The position numbers and the translations under genes are program-made. Positions 47,642-55,818 of a stretch of DNA of 64,000 nucleotides are shown piece after piece. The notes under the pieces are model-generated. The model was not told where the DNA came from, did not search any database, and saw nothing but the letters and a program-made list of their open reading frames with translations. Source of the DNA: Actinomadura atramentaria DSM 43919 (GTDB taxonomy: Bacteria; Actinomycetota; Actinomycetes; Streptosporangiales; Streptosporangiaceae); NCBI RefSeq assembly GCF_000381885.1, contig NZ_KB907211.1, positions 186,001 through 250,000 of the forward strand, read 5' to 3'. Each line of letters begins with the position of its first letter. Position 1 is the stretch's first letter.

Positions 47642-48751
47642 ATGGAGACGGATAATACCGAAATGATTCACTCCCCCCGGACCCTGCGCACCGCCGCCGC
47701 CAACGTCGCCCACAAGGTCCTCTACGGCCGCCTGGCCGACCTCCGCCCGATGCCGGCCGCCCTGGTCGACGACGGGCCGAAACGATCGGTCTACCGGTAC
47801 CGGCCGCCCCGGGGGGTCGTGCCGGCCGGACCGCCGGTGCTCCTCGTCCCGCCGCTCGCCGCGCCCGCCCGCTGCTACGACCTGCGCCGCGGCTGCAGCC
47901 TCGCCGAGCACCTCGTCGGCGCGGGCCGGCTCAGCTACCTCCTGGACTACGGGCCGATCGACCGCGACGACCGCGACCTGGGCTTCGACGAGTGGGTCGG
48001 GGAGGTGCTGCCCGCCGCGATCCGGACCGTCAGCGCCGACGCGGGCGGGCAGCCCGTCCAACTCGTCGGCTGGTGCCTGGGCGGGATCTTCGCGCTCCTG
48101 GCGGCCGCCGCCGACCCGTCGCTGCCGATCGCCTCGATCGCCGCCGTCGCGACGCCCGTGGACACCTCCGCCGTCCGCTTCGTCCCCCCGCTGCGGCCCC
48201 TCGCCCGCATCGCCGGGGGAGCGCCCACCGGGGTCGTGAACGCGCTGTTCGGCGGCATCCCCCAGCCGGTCGTGAAACGCGCGTACCAGCTCGTCGGGAT
48301 CGACAAGTACGTGCTGCGCCCTTACAAGATGCTGACCAACATTGACAACGCCGAGTTCTTGGCGCAGGTCGAAGCGGTCGACCATTTCACGAATTCGATG
48401 CTGGCCTATCCGGGGCGGACCGCCGACCAGATTTACCGGCGGCTGCTGCGCGACAACGCCCTCACCGGCGAGGGCGTCGAAATCCAGGGCCGCGCGGTCG
48501 CCCTCGACGGGGTGCGCGTGCCCGTCCTCGCCGTCGCGGGCAGCGGCGACGCGGTGGCCCCCGTCGCGTCCGTCCACCCGCTCACCCGGCTCCTCGTCAA
48601 CGCGCCCGAGGTCCGCTTCGCCATCGCCTCCGGCGGCCACCTCGGCGTCCTCACCGGCCGCTCCGCCCGCCGCACCACCTGGGCCCACCTCGACCGCTGG
48701 CTCGACCAGGGCACCCTCCGCCACGGCAACCGCACGAGGGCGGTGAGCTAA
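47642..48751 (+). CDS. PHA-synthase-like alpha/beta hydrolase
   Basis: The 369-aa alpha/beta-fold protein resembles class III polyhydroxyalkanoate synthases. The nucleophile box is GWCLGG (about residue 141), with Cys not Ser as in PhaC. The Asp is in GSGDAVAP and the His in SGGHLG. The segment SMLAYPGRTADQIYRRLLRDNALTGEG matches the PhaC pattern of PFPG followed by N-x-L. Members polymerise hydroxyacyl-CoA or act as transacylases. The start may instead be ATG 47663, because GATAAT (47651-47656) is placed to give a leaderless transcript there. A partner PhaE/PhaR gene is not seen. Confidence 0.82.
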   Translation: METDNTEMIHSPRTLRTAAANVAHKVLYGRLADLRPMPAALVDDGPKRSVYRYRPPRGVVPAGPPVLLVPPLAAPARCYDLRRGCSLAEHLVGAGRLSYLLDYGPIDRDDRDLGFDEWVGEVLPAAIRTVSADAGGQPVQLVGWCLGGIFALLAAAADPSLPIASIAAVATPVDTSAVRFVPPLRPLARIAGGAPTGVVNALFGGIPQPVVKRAYQLVGIDKYVLRPYKMLTNIDNAEFLAQVEAVDHFTNSMLAYPGRTADQIYRRLLRDNALTGEGVEIQGRAVALDGVRVPVLAVAGSGDAVAPVASVHPLTRLLVNAPEVRFAIASGGHLGVLTGRSARRTTWAHLDRWLDQGTLRHGNRTRAVS

Positions 48752-48764
48752 AAGAACCTCCAGC

Positions 48765-48795
48765 GCCCGGCCGCTCGCCTGGCGGCTCGCGGCCG
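48765..48795 (+). repeat. 31-bp palindromic 3'-UTR element, copy 2
   Basis: This is identical, in inverse orientation, to 14683-14713. It lies 14 bases after the PHA-synthase-like stop and in the same orientation relative to its upstream gene as copy 1. Its stem could end or stabilise the transcript. Confidence 0.6.
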
Positions 48796-49020
48796 CGCGC
48801 GGGCGGGTCGTGCGTCGTCTGCGGGTTCGCGTCCCGCGATCTCCTGGCCGTGTGTGCGGTCAGGCCGTGCGCCGCCTTTGGGTCGCCGCCTGTGATCTGC
48901 TGGTGGCCGTGCGCGCGGGGCAGGCCGTGCGCCACCTGGGGTTTGCGCCTTGCGCCCTCTTGGTGGTCGTGCGCGCGGGCGGGTCGTGCGTCGGCTCCAG
49001 CCTCGCGCCGTGGGGTCTGC
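48787..49020. repeat. degenerate 60-bp tandem repeat, about four units
   Basis: The 513-bp region 48752-49264 has no convincing gene. From about 48787 the sequence repeats with a 60-bp period: GCGCGCGGGCGGGTCGTGCG recurs near 48797 and 48971, and CAGGCCGTGCGCC recurs at 48861 and 48921. Read as protein one frame gives a ~20-residue repeat (GQAVR..), but its start and composition are not gene-like. From 49021 to 49264 I see only a possible -10 TAGTCT (49217) and the GGAGGGG site of the next gene. Confidence 0.65.
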
Positions 49021-49264
49021 GCGTGGGGCGGTCGACGTCGCTTCTGCTCCTCACGGCCGGGCGCTGAGGCGCAACGCGTGCGCCGCCGGGACGTCGCGGC
49101 GGCGCGCGCGGGATGCCCCCCCGTGGTGTCCGCCCTGACCGGGCGGGTGGTGCCGCGTTCACGCCCGTGCCGTCGGACACGGCGTGTCGGGGCGGTTTCC
49201 GCTCGGTGACTGAACGTAGTCTTGCGCAGCGTTGTGAGGGGGCGCCGAGGGCGGAGGGGCGGCG

Positions 49265-52200
49265 ATGGCGGCCGAGACGGAGTTCACCGGCGAGATCATC
49301 GGCATCGGCCCGTTCGGCCGGCCCGCGCCGCGCGTGGCGGTCGCGGTGGCGCGGGCGGGCGGGCTGGGCGTGCTGGACCTGGGCGTGGACCGGGCGGCCG
49401 CGCTCGCGGCGCTCGGCGAGGTGGCGCGGTGGTGGCGCGGGCCGTTCGGCGTGCGGGTCCCGGCGGGCTGCCCGGTGCGGCCGGACGACCTGCCGGACGC
49501 CGTCCGCACCGTCCTGGTGGACGCGGCGGCGCTGCGGCCCGGCGCGCCGCTGGACGTCGCCGGGTACGCGCGGGGCCGCCGGACGCTCGTGGAGGTCGTC
49601 GACCCGGGCGAGGCGGCGGCCGCGCTGGCGCTCGTCCCGGCGGTGGACGGCCTCGTCGCGCGCGGCGCGGAGGCGGGCGGCCGCGTCGGCGACCGCACGT
49701 CGTTCACCCTGCTGCGGCGGCTCCTCGACGAACTCCCCGCCGACTTCCCGGTGTTCGCGGCGGGCGGGATGGGCCCGCACGCGGCGGCCGCGGCCGTGGC
49801 GGGCGGCGCGGCGGGCGTCGTCCTGGACGTCCAGTTCGCCCTGGTCCGCGAGATGGAGCTGCCCGCCGACGTCGCGGCGGCGCTCGCCGCGATGGACGGC
49901 GGTGAGACCCGCGTCGTCGAGGGCCACCGGATCTACGCGCGGCCCGACCTGCCGGACGTCGACCTGTCCTGCCTGGACCTCGCCGGGATCACCGCCCGGC
50001 TCGGCCCGGCGGGCCTGGCGGTCGCGCCGCTGCCGGTCGGGCAGGACGGCTACCTGGCCGCGCCGCTCGCGGCCCGGCACCGGACGGCGGGCGGCGTCGT
50101 CCAGGCCGTCCGGCGCGCGATCGGGGAGCACCTGCGCGCGGCGGCCCGCGTCCCGGCCGCGCCGGACGCCGCGCCGCGGGTCGCGTACCGGGTGCCGCTC
50201 GGATTCCCGCGCGGCGCGGCGGCCGTGGCGCGCGCGGGCGGGCTGCCGTTCGTCGTGCTGCCGGAGACGGTCCGCGACGACGCCGTCCTCGCCGAGACCG
50301 CCCGGCGGGTCGGCGGGCTGCCCTGGGGCGTCGAGCTGCCCGGGCCCGTCCCGCCGGAGGCGCGCGCCGCGCACCTGGCCGCCGTCGCCGCCGTCCGGCC
50401 CCCGTTCGCGCTGCTCGGCGGCGGGCGGCCCGGGGAGGCGGCGGCGCTGGAGGACGCGGGCGTCCGCGCGTACCTGCACGCGCCCGAGCCCGCGCTGCTG
50501 GACGGGTTCCTCGCGGCGGGCGTCCGCCGGTTCGCGTTCGAGGGCGCCGAGCGCGCCGCGCGCGGCGGCCGGGCGTGCCTCCCGCTGTGGGACGCGCAGG
50601 TCGGGCGGCTGCTGGCGTTCGCCGCCGACCGGCCGGACGAGCCGCTGTCGGTGCTGTTCGCGGGCGGCGTCCCGGACGAGCGGTCCGCCGCGATGGTCGC
50701 CGCGCTCGCCGGGCCGCTCGCCGAACGCGGCGCGGACGTGCGCGTGCTGGTGGACGCCGCGTGGGCGGACACCCGGCCCGGCGACGGCCGCTCGCTCCCC
50801 GAACGCGTCGCCGATCTGCACCGGAATGTCACCGAGGGGGCGGCCCGGTTCCTGGCGGACCGCGTCGCCGCCCTCGGCCGCGTCCCGGCCGCCGCGCCGC
50901 CGGACGCGCCGCCGGAGGTCGCGGTCGTCGGCGTCGGCTGCGCGTTCCCGGACGCGCCGGACGCGGCGGAGTTCTGGGCGCGGACCGTCGCGCCGTCGGC
51001 CGCGCCCGTGCCGGGTTCGCCGCCGGGCCTGCCGGAGATCGCGGCCCGCGCGCTGGCGGACGCCGGATACGCCGACCGGCCCTTCGACCGCTCGCGCGCC
51101 GCCGTCGTGCTCGGCGCCGCCGACGCCGCGCCGGTCGCCGCGTCGCTCGGCTTCGGCGGCGCGGCGTGGTCCGTCGCCGCCGGGGACGCCTCGGCGCTCG
51201 CCGCCCTGGCCGCCGCCCGCCGCGACCTCGCCGCCGGGACCGCCGACCTCGTCGTCTGCGGCGGCGCGGACGGGCCGGGCGGCGCGTGCCTCGTCCTCAA
51301 GCGCCGCGCGGACGCCGAACGCGACGGCGACCGCGTGTACGCCCTCGTCGCCGCGGCGGAATCCGGCGACGAGCCCGCGCACTCGGGATTCGACGGCCTC
51401 GGCGGACTCGTCGCGGCCGTGTTCGCGCTGCACGCGGGCGTGCTGCCCGGCGCGTCCGGCGCGCGGCCGTGGCTCGCGCCGCCCGGCGAGCGGACCGCCC
51501 GCGCGGCCGCCTCCGGGGCCGGGACGCGGTACCGGGCCGTCCTCACCGGGTACGACGGCGCGCCCGACCCGGTGTCGGGCCTCGCCGCGTGGCCCGCCGA
51601 ACTGTTCCTCGTGCGCGGCGCGGACGCCGACGCCGCGCTGGACCGGCTCGCCGCCCTCGCCCGCCGCCCGGACGTCCGGCTCCGCGACCTCGCCCGCACC
51701 TGCGCCGCCGACACCGGCCCGCTGCGCTGCGCGCTCGTCGCCACCGGCCCCGCCGACCTGCGCGCCAAGCTCGCCGCCGCGCGCGCCGGACGCGCCGCGC
51801 CCGGCGTGTTCCCCGCCGCCGACACGCCGCGCGGCGACGTCGCGTTCCTCTACCCGGACGGCGACGAGAACCCCGCCCGCCCGCTCACCGACCTGTTCCT
51901 GGCCTTCCCGCGCCTCCGCCGCCTCCTGCGCGCACCCGCCCCGGCCCCGAACACCGCGTCCGCGCAGACCGCCGCGTCCGAGCAAAGCGTCGCGGCCGAG
52001 CGCCGAGCCGCGTCCGCACGGCACGCCGCGTCCGGCTCCGTGGCCGCCGACGGGGGAGGCGGGGGGTCCGCGTCCGGTGAGGAGTACGCGGGCGCGGTGC
52101 CCGGGGTCGCCGGGTTGGCCGTTCATCGGCTGCTGACCGAGTTGGGCGTCCGGCCGGATCTCGCCGCCGGGCACGGGCACGGCGAACTCGTGGCGCTGTG

Positions 52201-55200
52201 CGCGGCCGGGGTGTTCGGGGACGACGACCTCGCCGCGCTCGGCGCGGCGCGGTCGGCCGCGCTGCTCGCCGCCGCGCGCGGCGGGCCCGGGACGGACGAC
52301 CCGGGCGCGATGGCGGCCGTCGCCGCGCCGCTGGAGGACGTCCGGGCGGCGCTGGACGGCCTGTCGGAGGTCGTCGTCGCCCGGCACGACGCCCCCCGCC
52401 GCGTCGTGCTGTCCGGTTCGACGCCCGCGCTGGACCGCGCGGCGGCCCGGCTCGCCGAGCGGGGCGTCCGCGTGGACCGGCTGCCCGCGCCGTGCGCGCT
52501 GCACAGCCCGCTGGTCGCCGGGGCGGCGATGCCGCTGCGCCGCGCGCTCGGGGCTCGCGACCTGCGCTCGCCCGCGTTCCCCGTCTGGTCCAACACGACC
52601 GCCGCGCCGTGCCCCGCCGACCCGGGCGAGCTGGCGGCGGCGCTCGCCGGGCAGGTCGCGGCGCCCGTCCGCTTCGTGGAGCAGGTCGAGGCCATGTACG
52701 CGGCGGGCGCGCGGATCTTCGTGGAGGCCGGGCCCGGCCGGGACCTCACCGGCTACGTCGGCCAGATCCTCGGCGACCGCCCGCACACCGCCGTGGCCTG
52801 CGACGCTTCCGATGCACCCGGCCTCGCGGGGCTCCTGCCCGCCCTCGCCGAGCTCGCGGCGGCGGGCGTCCCGGTCGACGCGTCCGCCCTCTTCGCGGGC
52901 CGCGACGCGACCGTCCTGGACGAGACGGCGCCCGATGAGACGCCGCACGATGACTCAGCGAGCGACGACACCACCCGCGATGAGACATCCCCCAACGAAA
53001 CACCCGTCCCTGCCCCCGCCTCGGCGGCCGACACCCCGACCCCGCCCGCACCCGACCACCCGCCCATCGACACGGGCCAGGCGGTCCTGGAATACCTCCG
53101 CACCGGCCGCGAACTCCTCGCCGCCCAACGCGACGTGATCCTCGGCCTCCTGGCCGCCCACCCGCGAACCCCGGCCCCGCACGTCCCCGCCGCAAGCCCC
53201 GAACCCGCACCACACAGCGCAGGCTCGGAAGACGCACCCACACAGAAAGCCGAGCCCTCGCCACAAGCAGAACCCGCGCACACACCGCCCAGCGCAGACC
53301 CGGCAGACACGCGAGCGTCGCAGCCCGCACCCGCGCCTCGCGACGCGGAGCCGGCAGAGCCGCGCGTCCCCACGCCCACGCCGCAGGCGGAACTCCGGCC
53401 CGCGCCGCCCGACGCGCAACCGGCGGCCCCGCGCGTTCTCGCCTCCACACCGCACGCACAGCCCCAGCCCGCGCCGCATGACGCGGAAGGACCGCGCGCC
53501 GCTGTGCCGCAGGCGGAGCCCCGGCCCGCGTCGCACGACGCGGAAGCACCGCGCGCTGCTGTGCCCCAGGCAGAGTCCCCGCCCGCGTCGTGCGACGCGG
53601 AGGGACTGCGCGCCGCTGTGCCCCAGGGAGAGCCCCGGCCCGCGCCGCATAACGTGGGAGGACTGCGCGCTCCCGCACCGCAGGTGGAGTCCCGGTCCGC
53701 GCCGCCCGGCGCGGAAGGACCGCGCGCCGCTGTGCCGCAGGCGGAGCCCGGACCCGCGCCGCATGACGCCGGAGGACTGCGCGCTCCCGCACCGCAGGTC
53801 GAGTCCCGGTCCGCGTCGTACGACGCGGAAGAAACGCGCGCCGCCGTGCCGCAGGCACAGCCCCAGCCCCAGCCCGCGCCGCATGACGCGGAAGGACAGC
53901 GCGCCGCCGCGCCGCAGGCGGAGTCCCAGTCCGCGCCGCGCGACACGGAAGGACTGCGCGCCGCTGTGCCCCGGGCGGAGTCCCGGCCCGCGTCGTGCGA
54001 CACGGAAGGACTGCGCGCCGCCGCATCGCAGGCGGAGCCCGCGACGTCGGAGAGCGCGTGCGAGCCGCAGGTGGAACGTGCGCTGCTCGATGCGGGACCG
54101 GAAGGTCCGCGTGTTCCCGCGTCCAGGCCGGAGCCCGTGCCGCGCGCCGCGCCAGCGGACGCGTGTCCGCCCGAGGCGGCCGTGGCGCGGCATGTGGAGC
54201 CCAAGAGCGTGTGCGTCCCCGGACAGCCGGGTGCGGCGGGCGCGGAGGCCGCCGGGCGGGCGTCGGCGGTGGACGGGTGTTTCCGGCCCGTCGTCGGGCC
54301 GGTCGTCCGCCACGTCGTTCGGTCCGTCGTCGTGCCGCCCGCCGCCGTGCCCGGGGCGGGCGACGACCGGCTCGCGGGCGCGGACGTCGTCGTCGTGGAC
54401 GACGGCGGCGGGATCGCGCTCGCGCTCGCCGACCTGCTGGAGCGCCGGGGCGCGCGCGTCACCGTCTCCGCGCGCGACGACGGCGCGGCCAAGATCCCGC
54501 GCGACGTGCTCGTCCAGCTCGCCGCGCTGCGCCCCGGCGCGGGCCCGGTGCTGCCCGCCGCGTACTGCGGCGTCCGCGCCGCGCTGGCCGGGGGCGCGCG
54601 CCGCGTGCTGCTCGCGGGCGCGGTCGGCGACGCGCTGCCCGGCGCGGGCCTGCCCGGCCTCGCCCGCGCGCTGGCCGCCGAGCACCCCGCCGCGCTCGTC
54701 CGCGCCGTGGACGTCGACGCCAAGGAGTCCCCGGCCGCCCTCGCCGCGCTGCTGCTCGCCGAACTCCTGGACGCGGACGGCCCGGCGGCGGTCGCCTACG
54801 CGGGCGCGGTCCGCCGCACCCTCGACACCGTCCCCGCCGACCTGCCCGCCGAGCCGCACGCCCCGCTCGGCCTCGACGCCGACTCGGTCGTCCTGCTGAC
54901 CGGCGCGGCGCACGACCTCACCGCCCGCGTCGCCCGCGACCTGGTCGCAGCCACCGGCTGCCGCGTGGAACTCGCCGGCCCCGACCAGGCGCCGGGCGAG
55001 GGCCGCCACCGGGTGGACGTCGCCGACGCCGCCGCCGTCCGCGCGCTGGTGGAAGCCGTCCGGGCGCGGCACGGCCGCCTCGACGGCGTCGTCCACGGCG
55101 CGGGCCTCGCGGCCGGCCGGTCCGTCCGCGACACGTCCCCGGCCGAGTTCGACCGCGCCTACCGGGCGCAGGCCGTCGGCGCGGCGGCGCTCGCGGCGGC

Positions 55201-55453
55201 GGCCCCGCAGGGACTGCGGTTCTTCGCCGTCCTCGGCGGCGCGGGCGGCACGGCGGGCGCGGCCGCGCACGACGCGTGCGGCGCGTTCGCGCCCGTCTGG
55301 ACGAAGGCGCTGGGCTGCCGCGTCCTCACCGCCGGGTGGGCCCCGCACCCGGACGGGACGCCGCCCGACCCGGCCGCCGCCGCCCGCGACCTGCTGCGCG
55401 AACTCGCGCACGGCGCCGAGCCGCGCGTCGTGTTCGGCGCGCGCGGCCGCTGA
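49265..55453 (+). CDS. polyketide-synthase-like megaprotein with lost catalytic residues
   Basis: This 2062-aa protein has the plan of large actinobacterial PKSs with N-terminal nitronate-monooxygenase-type barrels. First barrel (about 1-285): ARGAEAGGRVG and AAGGMGPH are largely kept. Second barrel (about 300-520): the usual C-G-G-H-V-G-P is lost. Ketosynthase part (about 548-790): shortened, and the usual D-A-A-C-A-S-S reads AAGDASA, so the active Cys is Asp. Acyltransferase (about 835-1200): GHSxGE reads GHGHGE, so the active Ser is Gly. The ACP region is replaced by a tandem-repeat linker (about 1350-1600). Ketoreductase (about 1700-2062): Ser, Tyr and glycine-rich motifs are lost. The frame is intact and overlaps nothing upstream. 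Confidence 0.85.
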   Translation: MAAETEFTGEIIGIGPFGRPAPRVAVAVARAGGLGVLDLGVDRAAALAALGEVARWWRGPFGVRVPAGCPVRPDDLPDAVRTVLVDAAALRPGAPLDVAGYARGRRTLVEVVDPGEAAAALALVPAVDGLVARGAEAGGRVGDRTSFTLLRRLLDELPADFPVFAAGGMGPHAAAAAVAGGAAGVVLDVQFALVREMELPADVAAALAAMDGGETRVVEGHRIYARPDLPDVDLSCLDLAGITARLGPAGLAVAPLPVGQDGYLAAPLAARHRTAGGVVQAVRRAIGEHLRAAARVPAAPDAAPRVAYRVPLGFPRGAAAVARAGGLPFVVLPETVRDDAVLAETARRVGGLPWGVELPGPVPPEARAAHLAAVAAVRPPFALLGGGRPGEAAALEDAGVRAYLHAPEPALLDGFLAAGVRRFAFEGAERAARGGRACLPLWDAQVGRLLAFAADRPDEPLSVLFAGGVPDERSAAMVAALAGPLAERGADVRVLVDAAWADTRPGDGRSLPERVADLHRNVTEGAARFLADRVAALGRVPAAAPPDAPPEVAVVGVGCAFPDAPDAAEFWARTVAPSAAPVPGSPPGLPEIAARALADAGYADRPFDRSRAAVVLGAADAAPVAASLGFGGAAWSVAAGDASALAALAAARRDLAAGTADLVVCGGADGPGGACLVLKRRADAERDGDRVYALVAAAESGDEPAHSGFDGLGGLVAAVFALHAGVLPGASGARPWLAPPGERTARAAASGAGTRYRAVLTGYDGAPDPVSGLAAWPAELFLVRGADADAALDRLAALARRPDVRLRDLARTCAADTGPLRCALVATGPADLRAKLAAARAGRAAPGVFPAADTPRGDVAFLYPDGDENPARPLTDLFLAFPRLRRLLRAPAPAPNTASAQTAASEQSVAAERRAASARHAASGSVAADGGGGGSASGEEYAGAVPGVAGLAVHRLLTELGVRPDLAAGHGHGELVALCAAGVFGDDDLAALGAARSAALLAAARGGPGTDDPGAMAAVAAPLEDVRAALDGLSEVVVARHDAPRRVVLSGSTPALDRAAARLAERGVRVDRLPAPCALHSPLVAGAAMPLRRALGARDLRSPAFPVWSNTTAAPCPADPGELAAALAGQVAAPVRFVEQVEAMYAAGARIFVEAGPGRDLTGYVGQILGDRPHTAVACDASDAPGLAGLLPALAELAAAGVPVDASALFAGRDATVLDETAPDETPHDDSASDDTTRDETSPNETPVPAPASAADTPTPPAPDHPPIDTGQAVLEYLRTGRELLAAQRDVILGLLAAHPRTPAPHVPAASPEPAPHSAGSEDAPTQKAEPSPQAEPAHTPPSADPADTRASQPAPAPRDAEPAEPRVPTPTPQAELRPAPPDAQPAAPRVLASTPHAQPQPAPHDAEGPRAAVPQAEPRPASHDAEAPRAAVPQAESPPASCDAEGLRAAVPQGEPRPAPHNVGGLRAPAPQVESRSAPPGAEGPRAAVPQAEPGPAPHDAGGLRAPAPQVESRSASYDAEETRAAVPQAQPQPQPAPHDAEGQRAAAPQAESQSAPRDTEGLRAAVPRAESRPASCDTEGLRAAASQAEPATSESACEPQVERALLDAGPEGPRVPASRPEPVPRAAPADACPPEAAVARHVEPKSVCVPGQPGAAGAEAAGRASAVDGCFRPVVGPVVRHVVRSVVVPPAAVPGAGDDRLAGADVVVVDDGGGIALALADLLERRGARVTVSARDDGAAKIPRDVLVQLAALRPGAGPVLPAAYCGVRAALAGGARRVLLAGAVGDALPGAGLPGLARALAAEHPAALVRAVDVDAKESPAALAALLLAELLDADGPAAVAYAGAVRRTLDTVPADLPAEPHAPLGLDADSVVLLTGAAHDLTARVARDLVAATGCRVELAGPDQAPGEGRHRVDVADAAAVRALVEAVRARHGRLDGVVHGAGLAAGRSVRDTSPAEFDRAYRAQAVGAAALAAAAPQGLRFFAVLGGAGGTAGAAAHDACGAFAPVWTKALGCRVLTAGWAPHPDGTPPDPAAAARDLLRELAHGAEPRVVFGARGR
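53342..54055 (+). repeat. 57-bp (19-residue) tandem repeats inside the PKS-like gene
   Basis: An anchor like GACGCGGAAG recurs at 53480, 53537, 53594, 53651, 53708, 53765, 53822, 53885, 53942 and 53999. Spacing is 57 bp throughout except once 63. Two looser units with 69-bp spacing precede (53342, 53411). All steps are multiples of three, so the frame is kept. The encoded unit is roughly PAPHDAEGPRAAVPQAEPR. In related PKSs this position holds acyl carrier domains. Confidence 0.85.
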
Positions 55454-55509
55454 CGCGCCGCCGGGCGGCCGCATCCGACCCCTATCCGCTCACCACGGGA
55501 GGACATCAC

Positions 55510-55818
55510 ATGACCGGCACCACCGGACCGGCGCCCGCGCCGGGCGGCGGAACGTTCGAGGCGGTCGCCGCACTGCTCGCCGCCGTCGTCGCCCCGGCCG
55601 CCCCGCCCGCCGACCTGCGGCCGGACACGCTCCTGTACGGCGACCTCGACCTGGAGGACGCCGAGGTCGACGCGTTCGCCGACCGCCTGCGCGCGGAGTT
55701 CGGCCCCGCCGCCGACCTCCCCGGCCTGCTCGCCGAGCAGGACCTGGACGGGCTGCTGGCGCTGACCGTCGGCGACGTCGCCGCCGACGTCGACGCCCGC
55801 CGGGGGGCGGCGTCGTGA
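55510..55818 (+). CDS. carrier-protein-like protein lacking the attachment Ser
   Basis: The 102-aa protein has the helical pattern of an acyl carrier protein. The site segment reads LYGDLDLEDAEVDAFADRLRAEFG where carrier proteins of this kind have D-L-D-M-E-S-I-E-L. The phosphopantetheine Ser is therefore Asp, and it should not carry an acyl group. GGGAGGA precedes the ATG. The gene follows the PKS-like gene by 56 bases, and its stop overlaps the glycosyltransferase start by 4 bases. It may act as a structural partner of the PKS-like protein. Confidence 0.75.
   Translation: MTGTTGPAPAPGGGTFEAVAALLAAVVAPAAPPADLRPDTLLYGDLDLEDAEVDAFADRLRAEFGPAADLPGLLAEQDLDGLLALTVGDVAADVDARRGAAS

Noticed and set aside
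48810..49067. 85-codon frame with a 20-residue repeat
   Set aside because: It reflects the 60-bp DNA repeat. There is no ribosome site and the composition is not protein-like.
48860..52948. Long minus-strand frame over the repeat region and PKS-like gene
   Set aside because: It has Arg/Gly/Ala-rich composition without domains and runs through the 60-bp repeats.
53342..54055. Tandem repeats as a possible CRISPR array
   Set aside because: Units are contiguous with no unique spacers and stay in the coding frame.
49265..55453. Annotating the gene as a working type I PKS
   Set aside because: Active residues of the KS, AT and KR parts are absent and no carrier Ser is visible.
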